Both the position numbers and the translations under genes were made by a program. Shown here one piece after another: positions 28,678 to 37,854 of a stretch of DNA of 50,789 nt. The notes under the pieces were generated by a model. The model was given only the letters and a program-made list of their open reading frames with translations, was not told the DNA's origin and did no database searches. The stretch's first letter is position 1; every line of letters starts with the position of its first letter. Origin of the DNA: Pseudomonas cremoris (GTDB lineage: Bacteria > Pseudomonadota > Gammaproteobacteria > Pseudomonadales > Pseudomonadaceae); assembly GCF_014230465.1 (NCBI RefSeq), contig NZ_JAAXCY010000021.1, positions 1-50,789 on the forward strand, given 5' to 3'.

Positions 28678-29207
28678 GACCGACGTCCTTGTGTGTCGCA
28701 GGCGAGCCGCGTCTTGATGTAGGCGCGGCATTCAATCAAGGCGCGACGCAATTGGTATTCCACACTGCGCGGGGTGATGGACAGACGTTCGCCAATCTCG
28801 CGGTAGGAAAGTTCGTCGACATGATAGAGCAGGAAGATCTGCCGAGTCGCTTCGGGCAACGCCAGGATTGCGTCCTGCATCAGTTGTTCCTGCTGGTAGG
28901 CGGCCAATTGTTCGTCGGCACCAGGGTTGGTGCACGGCAGTTCTTCGCTGGGTTCGCCAGCATCGAGGCGCTCGCGGCGGATGGCCTGGCGCTGGTGATC
29001 GCGCACCAGGTTGCTGGCGATGGTGAAGAGAAAGGCTGGGAGGTTATCGATCTTCTCGCCCGAATCCAGGCGCGCCAGACGCAGGAACGATTCCTGGGTC
29101 AGGTCAGCAGCCACCTGGGCGCTGCCCGTGCGTCGGGTGACGAAGGCTTCGAGGGCTTTTTTCTGCTCCGCGAACAGGCGCGCGATCTGCGAATTCCAGG
29201 AGAGCAC
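28674..29207 (-). CDS. fecI: ECF sigma factor, FecI-type
   Basis: The 177-residue product is an extracytoplasmic-function sigma factor of the iron-starvation group. Region 2 is visible with DLTQESFLRLAR (about 38-50) and the promoter-melting LPAFLFTIASNLVRDHQR (near 60-78), and region 4 with LSYREIGERLSITPRSVEYQLRRAL (near 138-162). It overlaps fecR by 4 bp. The most likely start is the GTG at 29207. Together with fecR and the TonB receptor it forms a cell-surface-signalling unit responding to an external siderophore. Confidence 0.9.
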   Translation of the reverse strand: MLSWNSQIARLFAEQKKALEAFVTRRTGSAQVAADLTQESFLRLARLDSGEKIDNLPAFLFTIASNLVRDHQRQAIRRERLDAGEPSEELPCTNPGADEQLAAYQQEQLMQDAILALPEATRQIFLLYHVDELSYREIGERLSITPRSVEYQLRRALIECRAYIKTRLACDTQGRRS

Positions 29208-29254
29208 GGCACGACCTTGAGAAGAACGAGGGGTTCAGGAGGTGCGCACGCTAG

Positions 29255-29290
29255 CAGAGGATGAGATTGGTTCGCAATTGATATCTATTT
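29255..29290. promoter_or_regulatory. Possible Fur box upstream of fecI
   Basis: An A/T-rich stretch centred on GCAATTGATATCTATTTTT lies about 50-85 bp before the fecI start. It resembles the Fur consensus (GATAATGATAATCATTATC) only in part. Iron-starvation sigma genes are usually Fur-repressed, so the position is right, but the match is weak. Confidence 0.3.
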
Positions 29291-29323
29291 TTTACTGTGG
29301 GTTCGGCGGCGTTCTTGAGGCCG

Positions 29324-29407
29324 TCTTCGCGAGCAAGCACGCTCCCACATTTTGACCGCATTCTCATGATGAAACTCGGTCAACTGTGGGAGCTGGCTTG
29401 CCTGCGA
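29324..29407. repeat. Mixed-class REP doublet, tail-to-tail
   Basis: The left arm (TTCGCGAGCAAGCACGCTCC) and the right arm (GTGGGAGCTGGCTTGCCTGC) belong to two REP classes. The spacer is nearly the same as in the doublets at 16466 and 32119. Confidence 0.85.
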
Positions 29408-29423
29408 TGGGGGCAACTCGGTA

Positions 29424-30482
29424 TTACTGAATTTCCTCCGGCTTAACGATCACCCAGTTCTTATCGGCAGTCACCGGCAACCCTTCTTTGGCCTGCGCCG
29501 ATGCATGCTTGGCCATCATGCCGTTGAGCTGGGTCATGTATTTGTCTTTACGGTTGACCCACAAATGGATGCCACCCTTGGCCACGTCTACATCATGGAA
29601 CAGCATGTAGCCGTCGCTGCTGGGCGTATCCCCGCCGACGATCACCGGCTTCTTCCACTCGTCGATATAGGTGAGGATCGCCGCATGTTTACCGGCCATC
29701 CAGGTTGCCGGGGTCCACAGGTAAGGCGTGAGTTCCAGGCCGAGGTTGGCTTTCTCGTCATATTTTCCAGCGGCGATTTGTTTGCGCGCGGTGGTCAGCT
29801 CGCCGGTCTTGCGGTCCTTGAGCAACGTGCTCACACCGATGACGTTCTCGGGTTTGACGTTGTAGCCGTACTTCGGATCGGCGGCGACCATGCGCACCAG
29901 CTCTTCCGAGGCGGCGGTCATCACGTACACCTCAATGCCGTTTTCCATCAACTTGTTGTACAGCTCGGCCTGGCCGGTGAAGACCTTCGGCGGCTGCACC
30001 TCGGAGTTCTTCACCACGTCGCCTTCGTAATAGGTGACGGGCACGGGCTTGCCGGAGGCCATCAGCTCATCCACGTAGCCCTTGAGTTCCTTGAGGGTGA
30101 AGCCGGAAAAAATCTGCGCAACCCATGGGTAGCAGACCATGTCGTCGACTTCGCAGAGGCGATAGTAGTAGCTGAACAGGCTTTCCTTGTGGTCGGCGGT
30201 GTCTTTGAACGGGATCAGCTTGAGGGACGGGTCCATGCTGTCGCGGGTGATCAGGCCCTTGTTTTCCAGATAGGGCAGCAAGGACTCTTCGAGGTCGTAG
30301 CGGTAGCTGGTGTTGTCCATGTCGAACACCGCAAAGTTACCCTTGTTGGCGTTGGCGGCGATCATTTCGTTCAGTTGCTTGGCGGCAGGCGCCGGCCAGT
30401 GTTTCAACTCGGTGGCGGCGAATGCCTGGCTGACAAGGCCAAGGCAGAAGGCGGCGGCAAGCAGTTTTGGCGCGAGCTTCAT
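29424..30482 (-). CDS. pchP: Phosphorylcholine phosphatase-like HAD enzyme, exported
   Basis: The 352-residue product has a signal peptide (about 1-22) and a haloacid-dehalogenase fold. Motif I is DMDNT at 54-58 with the nucleophile and acid Asp54/Asp56. Motif II is Thr189, the motif III lysine is likely Lys265 (GKHAAI), and the metal-binding GDTPSSDG lies at 284-291. The DMDNT form and GDTPxSDG are the hallmarks of Pseudomonas phosphorylcholine phosphatase (PchP), which releases choline from phosphorylcholine in the periplasm. A GGGAG ribosome site precedes the ATG. The neighbour is a cystine transporter, not a choline gene, so the substrate call is by motif only. Confidence 0.8.
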   Translation of the reverse strand: MKLAPKLLAAAFCLGLVSQAFAATELKHWPAPAAKQLNEMIAANANKGNFAVFDMDNTSYRYDLEESLLPYLENKGLITRDSMDPSLKLIPFKDTADHKESLFSYYYRLCEVDDMVCYPWVAQIFSGFTLKELKGYVDELMASGKPVPVTYYEGDVVKNSEVQPPKVFTGQAELYNKLMENGIEVYVMTAASEELVRMVAADPKYGYNVKPENVIGVSTLLKDRKTGELTTARKQIAAGKYDEKANLGLELTPYLWTPATWMAGKHAAILTYIDEWKKPVIVGGDTPSSDGYMLFHDVDVAKGGIHLWVNRKDKYMTQLNGMMAKHASAQAKEGLPVTADKNWVIVKPEEIQ

Positions 30483-30721
30483 GAGCGTTTTCTCCCTGAG
30501 TGAAAGACATCGACGCTAACAAATCTGTGTGACAGTTCCCGTCCGAGCGCGACCGCTTGCGTCGTGATTGCGCCAATGCCGTACGCCTGGGCTTCAGCGG
30601 CTTATTCCAAAAACGACAGTCACCATTCCATCTTGTTATTAATTCATTAGATATCAAGCTGTTAGGCTTTCCGGTTCGCAATCGCAGGCTCACGCGATTG
30701 GCAGCCTCTTACGGAGCTTCA

Positions 30722-32113
30722 ATGAATCTGCCCCTGATTCTCAACTTACTGGTGTTCGTGGCCCTGTTACTGGGCCTGGCACAAACCCGTCGTACCAATT
30801 GGAGCCTGGCCAAGAAGGTGTTGTTTGCCTTGGTGCTGGGCGTGGCGTTTGGTGTGGCGCTGCATTCGATCTACGGCGCCGGTAACCCGGTGCTCAAGGC
30901 CTCTATCGGCTGGTTTGACCTGGTCGGCAATGGCTATGTGCAATTGCTGCAAATGATCGTGATCCCGCTGGTATTTGCCTCGATCCTCAGCGCTGTGGCC
31001 CGTCTGCACAACGCTGCGTCCCTGGGCAAAATCAGCTTCCTGACCATCGGCACCCTGCTGTTCACCACTGCCATTGCGGCGTTGATCGGCATCGGCCTGA
31101 CCAACCTGTTCGGCCTTACCGCCGAAGGCCTGGTGGCCGGCACCCAGGAAATGGCACGCCTGCAAGTGATCCAGAGTGACTACGCGGGCAAGGTCGCCGA
31201 CCTGAATATCCCGCAACTGCTGCTGTCGTTCGTGCCGTCGAACCCGTTCGCCGATCTGGCCCGGGCCAAGCCGACGTCGATCATCAGCGTAGTGATTTTT
31301 GCTGCATTCCTGGGGGTTGCCGCGCTGCAACTGCTCAAGGATGACGTGGAAAAAGGCCAGAAAGTCCTCAACGCCATCGACACCCTGCAAGCCTGGGTGA
31401 TGCGCCTGGTGCGCCTGGTGATGAAGCTCACGCCCTACGGTGTATTGGCGTTGATGACCAAGGTGGTCGCCGGTTCCAACCTGCAGGACATCATCAAGCT
31501 CGGCAGTTTTGTGGTGGTGTCGTACCTGGCCCTGGGCCTGATGTTCGTAGTGCACGGCCTGCTGCTGTCCCTGGCCGGCATCAACCCGCTGCGTTTCTTC
31601 CGCAAAGTGTGGCCGGTACTGACGTTTGCCTTCACCAGCCGCTCCAGCGCCGCAGCCATTCCGCTGAGCATTGAAGCGCAGACCCGCCGCCTCGGCATCC
31701 CGCAGTCCATCGCCGGGTTCGCGGCCTCGTTTGGTGCAACCATCGGCCAGAACGGCTGCGCCGGCCTCTACCCCGCCATGTTGGCGGTGATGGTCGCGCC
31801 GACCGTGGGCATCAATCCGCTGGACCCGCTGTGGATCGCGACCCTGGTGGCGATTGTGACGTTGAGTTCGGCAGGGGTTGCCGGCGTTGGCGGCGGTGCG
31901 ACGTTTGCCGCGTTGATCGTGCTGCCGGCCATGGGTTTGCCAGTGTCACTGGTGGCGCTGCTGATTTCGGTGGAGCCGCTGATCGACATGGGCCGTACGG
32001 CGCTGAACGTGAACGGCTCGATGACAGCGGGGGCGATTACCAGCCAGATCATGGGGCAGACGGATAAGGCGATGTTGGATGCCGATGAGCATGCTGAGTT
32101 AGCGCAGGCCTGA
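30722..32113 (+). CDS. tcyP: L-cystine/cation symporter TcyP
   Basis: TcyP is a Na+-dependent L-cystine importer of the dicarboxylate/amino acid:cation symporter family. The 463-residue product has the same length as E. coli YdjN/TcyP and, as far as I can recall its sequence, aligns closely throughout, with the hallmarks [20 protein letters not shown] near 65 and the substrate/ion-binding [13 protein letters not shown] near 305 and [16 protein letters not shown] near 338. The ATG at 30722 follows CGGAG at 30712-30716 and is chosen over an upstream in-frame ATG at 30557. The 239-bp upstream gap is A/T-richer and presumably holds its promoter. Confidence 0.93.
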   Translation: MNLPLILNLLVFVALLLGLAQTRRTNWSLAKKVLFALVLGVAFGVALHSIYGAGNPVLKASIGWFDLVGNGYVQLLQMIVIPLVFASILSAVARLHNAASLGKISFLTIGTLLFTTAIAALIGIGLTNLFGLTAEGLVAGTQEMARLQVIQSDYAGKVADLNIPQLLLSFVPSNPFADLARAKPTSIISVVIFAAFLGVAALQLLKDDVEKGQKVLNAIDTLQAWVMRLVRLVMKLTPYGVLALMTKVVAGSNLQDIIKLGSFVVVSYLALGLMFVVHGLLLSLAGINPLRFFRKVWPVLTFAFTSRSSAAAIPLSIEAQTRRLGIPQSIAGFAASFGATIGQNGCAGLYPAMLAVMVAPTVGINPLDPLWIATLVAIVTLSSAGVAGVGGGATFAALIVLPAMGLPVSLVALLISVEPLIDMGRTALNVNGSMTAGAITSQIMGQTDKAMLDADEHAELAQA

Positions 32114-32118
32114 TAGAC

Positions 32119-32205
32119 CGCATTCGCGAGCAAGCCCGCTCCCACAGTTTGACCACATTCTCATGTTAGAACTCGGTCAAATGTGAGAGCGGGCTTGCTC
32201 GCGAA
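32119..32205. repeat. REP doublet, tail-to-tail, with conserved spacer
   Basis: Outward-facing arms lie between the convergent tcyP and folA genes. The second arm reads GTGAGAGCGGG, one base from the usual GTGGGAGCGGG. The spacer matches those at 16466 and 29324. The right arm ends 5 bp before the folA stop codon. Confidence 0.9.
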
Positions 32206-32209
32206 GCTC

Positions 32210-32722
32210 TTAGGCTTTTTCCCAAACCTCAAAGTTGTACGCCGGTTTGTCACCCTCAGCCGGATTCTCTAGATTCGACACCAGCTTCCACTGCCCCTGA
32301 TCAAACTCCGGAAACCAAGCATCCCCTTCCGGGCTCAGCGCCACCCGCGTCAAATACAGGCGATCCGCCTGCTCCAGACCCTGCGCATACAACTGCGCGC
32401 CGCCGATCAGCATCAGCTCATCAACGCCCTGCGCCAGCGCCCATGCTTCTGCGCGCTCTACCGCTGCATCCAGCGACGGAAAAACTTCCGCACCTTCAAG
32501 CGTCAGATCGGTCTGACGGCTGACCACGATGTTCAAGCGCCCCGGTAACGGTCGGCCCAGGGAATCCCAGGTCTTGCGCCCCATGATGATCGGCTTGCCA
32601 AGCGTGGTGGCCTTGAAATATTTGAAATCGCCCGGCAAATGCCAGGGCATGCTGTTGTCGACGCCGATCACGCGGTTTTCACCGAGGGCTGCGATCAGGC
32701 TTAAAGCGAGAGTTTTTTTCAT
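32210..32722 (-). CDS. folA: Dihydrofolate reductase
   Basis: FolA reduces dihydrofolate to tetrahydrofolate with NADPH and is the trimethoprim target. The 170-residue product has the active-site motif PWHLPGDFKYF at 26-36 with the catalytic acid Asp32, the NADPH-binding IMGRKTWDSLGRPLPGR at 46-62, and the later GGAQLYAQ. The length is normal for chromosomal FolA. Its stop is adjacent to a REP arm. folA and the thyA remnant are close in the window; both belong to the same folate/thymidylate cycle. Confidence 0.97.
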   Translation of the reverse strand: MKKTLALSLIAALGENRVIGVDNSMPWHLPGDFKYFKATTLGKPIIMGRKTWDSLGRPLPGRLNIVVSRQTDLTLEGAEVFPSLDAAVERAEAWALAQGVDELMLIGGAQLYAQGLEQADRLYLTRVALSPEGDAWFPEFDQGQWKLVSNLENPAEGDKPAYNFEVWEKA

Positions 32723-32791
32723 GGCGACGAGAATACCAGAGCCCCGAGCCAGGGGTTATGCTCCAGGCTCACAAACACAACAGGACAGCGC

Positions 32792-34162
32792 GTGACTCCT
32801 CTGCACACACTCTGGCTGACAGAAACCGTGCGCCTGCGCGAAGAACACGCAGGGCCCCTGGAAGACCTGGAAGCCAATCGCCTGGCCCGCGCGGCCGGTG
32901 GCGACTTGCCGACGCGCATTCAACAGCGCGCCTTGCACCTGGCCGAACGTGACGGCCTGACAGTCGCCCTCACCCGCTGGCTGCAAGGGGCACGCCTGGC
33001 GCTGGTGCTGCTGGCGATTGTCGCGGTGGTCAGCGGCGCCGGTTTGGCCTTTGCCGCGCTGGGTAACGGCTTGACCCCGGTGAATGTGTTCTGGGCGCTC
33101 GGCAGCCTGCTCGGCTTGAATCTGATCCTGCTGATCAGCTGGGCCCTGGGCCTACTGTTTGCCGGCGAGCATGGCGCCAGCCTTGGGCGCCTGTGGTTAT
33201 GGCTCAGCGAAAAACTCGCCCGTGACGCCAAGGCTGCGCAACTGGCGCCAGCGCTTTTATTGCTGCTGCAACGCCAGAAGCTCAACCGCTGGGCCGTCGG
33301 CGTGTTGGTCAACAGCCTGTGGCTGCTGGCATTGCTCAGCGCACTGGTGATTCTGCTTACGCTGCTTGCCACACGCCGTTACGGTTTTGTGTGGGAAACC
33401 ACCATTCTCAGTGCCGACACCTTCGTCGCGGTGACTCAAGCATTGGGCACCCTGCCCGCCCTGCTGGGCTTCAACGTGCCCACCGTCGAGATGATCCGCA
33501 CCAGCGGCGATTCTGCCCTGAATATCGAAAGCGCTCGCCAAGCCTGGGCCGCCTGGCTGGTGGGTGTGTTGCTGGTCTACGGCCTGCTGCCGCGCCTGAT
33601 CCTCGCTCTGCTGTGCCTGTGGCGCTGGAAACGCGGGCGCGCCGCCCTGCGCCTGGACCTCAACCTGCCCGGCTACAGCCATTTGCGCGAACGCCTGATG
33701 CCCAGCAGCGAACGTCTCGGCGTCAACGACGCCGCACCCGATCAACTGCACCACGTCACCGGCGGCGTCAGCGAACTGCACAGCGACGGCGCGCTGCTGG
33801 TGGCCATCGAGCTGGACGACCAGCACCCGTGGCCGCCCGAGCTGCCCGCCAGCGTGAACAACGCCGGCATCCTCGACAGCCGTGAATCGCGCAACAAGCT
33901 GCTGGAACAACTCACGCGCTTCCCACCTGCACGCCTGGCCATCGCCTGCGACCCACGTCGCTCGCCGGATCGCGGCAGCCTGGCGCTGATCGCCGAGCTG
34001 GCGCGCAGCGCCACCGAAACACGGGTGTGGCTGCTGCAAGCCCCGCCCGGCCAAGCCCTGGATGCCGAGCGACTGGGCGACTGGCACGCCGCGCTGCAGC
34101 AATTGGAGCTGCCCTTCGCCGACAGCGCGCCGCTGAATTGGCTGGAGACCGGTCATGACTAA
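32792..34162 (+). CDS. DUF2868 membrane protein
   Basis: The 456-residue product begins LHTLWLTETVRLREEHAGPL, a DUF2868 hallmark, and has about four to five membrane helices in two groups (about 70-145 and 170-280), followed by a soluble C-terminal region of about 170 residues. It starts with GTG at 32792, with AGGACAG just upstream. The next gene, a DUF3482 GTPase, overlaps it by 8 bp, and the two families are usually found together. They probably form a membrane GTPase complex of unknown role. Confidence 0.82.
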   Translation: MTPLHTLWLTETVRLREEHAGPLEDLEANRLARAAGGDLPTRIQQRALHLAERDGLTVALTRWLQGARLALVLLAIVAVVSGAGLAFAALGNGLTPVNVFWALGSLLGLNLILLISWALGLLFAGEHGASLGRLWLWLSEKLARDAKAAQLAPALLLLLQRQKLNRWAVGVLVNSLWLLALLSALVILLTLLATRRYGFVWETTILSADTFVAVTQALGTLPALLGFNVPTVEMIRTSGDSALNIESARQAWAAWLVGVLLVYGLLPRLILALLCLWRWKRGRAALRLDLNLPGYSHLRERLMPSSERLGVNDAAPDQLHHVTGGVSELHSDGALLVAIELDDQHPWPPELPASVNNAGILDSRESRNKLLEQLTRFPPARLAIACDPRRSPDRGSLALIAELARSATETRVWLLQAPPGQALDAERLGDWHAALQQLELPFADSAPLNWLETGHD

Positions 34163-35522
34163 ACCGCTGAAACTGGCCGTGGTCGGCCACACCAATGTCG
34201 GCAAGACCTCGCTGCTGCGCACCCTGACACGCGACGTGGGTTTTGGCGAAGTCTCCCATCGCCCCAGCACCACCCGGCATGTGGAAGGTGCACGCTTGTC
34301 GGTGGATGGCGAAGCACTGTTGGAGCTGTACGACACCCCCGGCCTGGAAGATGCCATCGCCCTGCTCGATTATCTGGAACGCCTGGACCGCCCTGGCGAA
34401 CGCCTCGACGGCCCGGCCCGCCTGGCGCGCTTCCTCGAAGGTAGCGAAGCACGCCAGCGTTTCGAGCAGGAAGCCAAAGTACTGCGCCAGTTGCTGGCCT
34501 CCGACGCCGGCCTGTACGTAATCGACGCCCGCGAGCCAGTACTGGCCAAATACCGTGACGAGCTGCAAGTGCTGGCCAGTTGCGGCAAGCCGCTGCTGCC
34601 GGTGCTCAACTTTGTCAGCAGCAGCGACCATCGCGAGCCGGACTGGCGTGAAGCCCTCGCCCGCCTGGGCTTGCATGCGCTGGTGCGCTTCGACAGCGTG
34701 GCACCACCGGAAGACGGCGAACGGCGCCTGTATGAAAGCCTCGCCCTGCTGCTGGAAAGCGCACGACCGCAATTGGAACGCTTGATCCTGGATCAAGAGG
34801 CCCAACGCCAGGCCCGTCAGCAAAGCGCTGCCCGCTTGATCGCCGAACTGCTGATCGACTGCGCCGCCTGCCGTCGCAGCGTGGTGACGGAAGATGAGCC
34901 GCAAGCCATCAACGAGCTGCGCAAGGCCATACGCCAACGTGAACAAAAATGCGTGGAAGCGCTGCTCAAGCTCTTCGGTTTCCGCCCGCAGGACGCCGCC
35001 GCCAGTGACTTGCCGCTGCTGGACGGACGCTGGGGCGACGACCTGTTCAACCCCGAGACCCTCAAACAACTAGGGGTGCGCGTCGGTGGCGGGATCGCCG
35101 CAGGCGCGGCAGCCGGTGCCGGTGTGGATCTACTGGTGGGCGGCCTGACGCTGGGCGCCGCCGCCCTCGCCGGTGCGATTGCCGGTGGCGCGCTGCAAAC
35201 CGCGCGCAGCTATGGCAGCCGCCTGCTGGGCAAAATCAAAGGCCAACGCGAGCTGACCGTAGACGACAGCGTGCTGCGCCTGCTCGCCCTGCGCCAACGC
35301 CAGCTGCTCAAGGCCCTGAACCTGCGCGGCCACGCGGCGATGCACAGCATCAAGGTCGACACGCCTCAAGACAAAACCTGGCGCGAAGGCAAATTGCCGG
35401 ACGCCCTGCACAAAGCCCGCGCCCATCCGCAATGGTCATCCCTCAACCCCCACGCCAAGCTGAGCCAGGCCGAGCGCCAGGAGCAGGTCGAGGCGTTGGC
35501 TCAACGCCTAGACGAAGCGTGA
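34155..35522 (+). CDS. DUF3482 GTPase with hydrophobic C-terminal segment
   Basis: The 455-residue product has an Era/TrmE-like GTPase domain: G1 GHTNVGKTS at 11-19, the switch threonines (PSTTRHVEG near 38) and G3 DTPGLED at 60-66. After residue 300 comes a Gly/Ala-rich hydrophobic stretch (about 310-355) that could insert into or lie along the membrane. This layout matches the DUF3482 family. It is translationally coupled to the DUF2868 gene (8-bp overlap), and the two together may couple GTP hydrolysis to a membrane process that is not known. Confidence 0.82.
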   Translation: MTKPLKLAVVGHTNVGKTSLLRTLTRDVGFGEVSHRPSTTRHVEGARLSVDGEALLELYDTPGLEDAIALLDYLERLDRPGERLDGPARLARFLEGSEARQRFEQEAKVLRQLLASDAGLYVIDAREPVLAKYRDELQVLASCGKPLLPVLNFVSSSDHREPDWREALARLGLHALVRFDSVAPPEDGERRLYESLALLLESARPQLERLILDQEAQRQARQQSAARLIAELLIDCAACRRSVVTEDEPQAINELRKAIRQREQKCVEALLKLFGFRPQDAAASDLPLLDGRWGDDLFNPETLKQLGVRVGGGIAAGAAAGAGVDLLVGGLTLGAAALAGAIAGGALQTARSYGSRLLGKIKGQRELTVDDSVLRLLALRQRQLLKALNLRGHAAMHSIKVDTPQDKTWREGKLPDALHKARAHPQWSSLNPHAKLSQAERQEQVEALAQRLDEA

Positions 35523-35527
35523 CCCGA

Positions 35528-36049
35528 TTAATGTGCGTACCACGTTAAGCCTAGAAACGTGGTGCCAAGGGATCGGATCAGTTCCTTGTCGACGTTGTCG
35601 GCCACCCCGTTGCGGTCGACGTCGCTGTTGGTAAACGTCTCGAGCACCCCATCGCTGTCTCCGTCATAGGCTGCGGCATTGCAGACCAGCGACGCTTGTC
35701 CGCCAGATGTCGTGCTCTCCCGAAAGTCGAACTTGACCGAGTTTGGGCGTCCTTTTTTGCCGAAATGATCCACATACACGACAAGTGTGCGCCGCCAATG
35801 GCTGGCTGGATTGAACCAGTTGAGCCTCAAAAAGCTGTCGGCGAAGCTGGCGATCCTGGACTTGTTCAGGTCAAGCGCATCGTGATGGCTACGTCCTGTC
35901 CATCTCGCACAAGAGGACATGTCGCTGCCGACGATGTCGTGGATCAATTCATCGGGCCTGCCAACTCGTTGCTGATAGAAGTGCAGAATGACGGTATTGG
36001 CGTGACCGTTGCCATGCAGGTCCTGGGCAATAGCTTTCAAATAGCGCAT
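35528..36049 (-). CDS. Hypothetical protein with EF-hand-like calcium loops
   Basis: The 173-residue product is not recognised. Its C-terminal third contains two acidic loops, DGDSDGVLETF and DVDRNGVADNVDKEL, which look like consecutive EF-hand/dockerin-type calcium-binding loops. The N-terminal part has HANTVILHFYQQRVGRPDEL and no signal peptide or membrane helix. An AAAGGAG site 8 bp upstream supports the ATG at 36049. It ends 6 bp from the convergent GTPase gene and shares a hairpin (35539-35563) with its own last codons. It is probably an accessory gene. Confidence 0.65.
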   Translation of the reverse strand: MRYLKAIAQDLHGNGHANTVILHFYQQRVGRPDELIHDIVGSDMSSCARWTGRSHHDALDLNKSRIASFADSFLRLNWFNPASHWRRTLVVYVDHFGKKGRPNSVKFDFRESTTSGGQASLVCNAAAYDGDSDGVLETFTNSDVDRNGVADNVDKELIRSLGTTFLGLTWYAH

Positions 36050-36141
36050 CCGGGTTGCTCCTTTGATTTAAGAAGCAAACACCTTAGTGACACGCTGGCC
36101 GATGCTATAGGCGTCGCATCTGCGTTTAGCGTAAGGCCAGT

Positions 36142-36696
36142 CTATGCAGCTAGTAGCCGGGCGGCCTTGAATTTGAGCAATTTCAAATCCAACACCGGCA
36201 CGTTCAGTTCCTTGGCCTGTTCATCCCAGTGACGCATGCGCAGACTCACCGCGCACAGAGGGTCCTGTTCGAAGGAGTGGGCTTCGTCCGCGCTCATCAC
36301 TCCACCCTGATAAGCCAACGTGCGACGGCTGGCTTCGCTCAACCGGGCGTAATAGTCCGGCTGGCTGAACGTCAGGTAACGCTTGGCCTGCACGTGATAC
36401 TCCACCAGCTTGGCCATGCGCTCGCTGAAGCCTGCGCGACGTAGATAATCCGCCCCCAGCCGTTCATGGCTGACGACACCGTAGCCGCCCATGTTGTCTG
36501 CGCCCTGCCCGCAGAGGTGACCGATGTCGTGGAAAAACGCCGCCAGCACCACTTCATCGTCAAAGCCCTCGGCCATCGCCCGTTGCGCGGCCTGGGACAT
36601 ATGCTCGATCTGCGACACCGGCTCGCCGATGTAATCCGCCGCGCCGTGTTGCTCATACAAGCCGAATACGTCGGCAATTGCCTGTTCCGGGCTCAT
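36142..36696 (-). CDS. HD-domain protein of phosphonate operons (PhnZ-like diiron oxygenase fold)
   Basis: The 184-residue product matches the phosphonate-associated HDIG family. Compared with PhnZ (Tyr24, Glu27, His34, His58-Asp59, His80, His104), equivalents are visible as Tyr22 and Glu25 (DYIGEP), His32, His56-Asp57 (FHDIGH), His77 and His101, at a nearly constant offset of two or three residues. That predicts a two-iron centre able to cleave a C-P bond of a hydroxylated aminophosphonate. No PhnY-like hydroxylase is seen nearby, so the true substrate is open. The ATG overlaps the stop of the upstream FAD oxidoreductase gene by one base. Confidence 0.85.
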   Translation of the reverse strand: MSPEQAIADVFGLYEQHGAADYIGEPVSQIEHMSQAAQRAMAEGFDDEVVLAAFFHDIGHLCGQGADNMGGYGVVSHERLGADYLRRAGFSERMAKLVEYHVQAKRYLTFSQPDYYARLSEASRRTLAYQGGVMSADEAHSFEQDPLCAVSLRMRHWDEQAKELNVPVLDLKLLKFKAARLLAA

Positions 36697-37829
36697 CACA
36701 CGGCTCCCCACAAAGTGCTGATATTGCGCTCGGCCAGCGCCGGCCCGACGCTCATGCCCACGCCCGTGTGCATCAACGCTGCACTCACCCCCGGTGCCGC
36801 GCGCAGGAACGAAAACGGCCCCGGCCCGCGTGAGCCGTACACACCCTGCCAACGCTCCACCACTTGGATCTTGCCGCCCAGGGTCTGCTCGGCCAACTCG
36901 ATCATCCAGTCATCCACCCGCTCGGCATTGAACGGCGAGGCATCACTGCCGTAGTCGTGGGAGTCGCCGATGATCAGTTCGCCATGGGGCGTCGGGCTGA
37001 TCAACAGGTGGATGCCGTGTTCATGCAGGTGCGGTACCTCGCGCAGGATCTGCGCCTGCACCGCCGCAGCCTCGGGCAGATCGGCGAAGGCGCCGTAGTG
37101 CACGCAACTCAGGCCGGTGAGCAAGGCGTGTTGCAGGTTGAGATTCACCGCCGGTCGGGCACGCAGCATTTGCAGGCGGCAGATGCTCGGGTTGAGCTCG
37201 GCCAGCGCGTCGGCCAGCAGGGTTTGGTAGTCATGGCCGGAACACACGATGATCTGCTCGCCACGAAAGCTGCCTGCTGTGCTGTGAAGCTGGCCGGGTT
37301 CGACGTCGCGCACCAGCGTGGAGAAGTGAAACTCCACGTTCAATTCCTGGCTGAGGTAGTGGATCAACGCCGGGATCGCTTCGCGCGAATACAGTTGCTG
37401 GTCATCCTGGCCGTGCAGTGCAGCGCGGTGATGGCGAAATTGGCCGCCGTACACATCCTTCATCGCCGCTCCTTGCAGCAACTCGACGTTGTAGCCGTAC
37501 TCTTTTGCGCGGCCGGCGCAGAAGGCTTCCAACAGATGCTCTTCGGCTTCGGTACGGGCGAACAGGTATGAGCCGTTGCGCTTGAGTTGCAGGCCTGCGA
37601 CCTGGGCCCAATGGCCCCAGATATCGCGGCTTTCCCGCGCCAGGTCGAGCATCGTGCCCGGCGGTTGGCCGGTAACCAGGGCCTGGCCGAAGTTGCGCAC
37701 CGAAGCGCCCAGCGGCGTGGCGCTGCGTTCGAAGACCTTGACCTTGAGGCCGCGTTTGGCGGCGGCGTAGGCGTGGGACAGGCCGAGGATGCCGGCGCCA
37801 ACAATGAGCAGATCATTTTGTTGTGTCAT
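36696..37829 (-). CDS. FAD-dependent oxidoreductase of phosphonate operons (TIGR03364/PbfD-type)
   Basis: The 377-residue product is a DAO/glycine-oxidase-fold flavoenzyme. The FAD-binding loop is LLIVGAGILGLSHAYAAAKRG (about 7-27), followed by the VFERS acidic strand end. C-terminally, GPALAERN-type FAD contacts are present. Proteins of this group lie in 2-aminoethylphosphonate clusters and are proposed to oxidise N-methylated or free aminophosphonates. It sits between the HD-domain gene and the transporter genes. The ATG at 37829 follows an AGGA; further upstream the frame runs through a REP. Confidence 0.85.
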   Translation of the reverse strand: MTQQNDLLIVGAGILGLSHAYAAAKRGLKVKVFERSATPLGASVRNFGQALVTGQPPGTMLDLARESRDIWGHWAQVAGLQLKRNGSYLFARTEAEEHLLEAFCAGRAKEYGYNVELLQGAAMKDVYGGQFRHHRAALHGQDDQQLYSREAIPALIHYLSQELNVEFHFSTLVRDVEPGQLHSTAGSFRGEQIIVCSGHDYQTLLADALAELNPSICRLQMLRARPAVNLNLQHALLTGLSCVHYGAFADLPEAAAVQAQILREVPHLHEHGIHLLISPTPHGELIIGDSHDYGSDASPFNAERVDDWMIELAEQTLGGKIQVVERWQGVYGSRGPGPFSFLRAAPGVSAALMHTGVGMSVGPALAERNISTLWGAV

Positions 37830-37854
37830 GCAGTGATGTCCTGAATTCAAAGCC

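Noticed and set aside
35539..35563. ACCACGTT/AACGTGGT hairpin considered as a terminator of the DUF3482 gene
   Set aside because: An 8-bp stem exists but there is no T-run on either side, and it lies within the last codons of the convergent gene.
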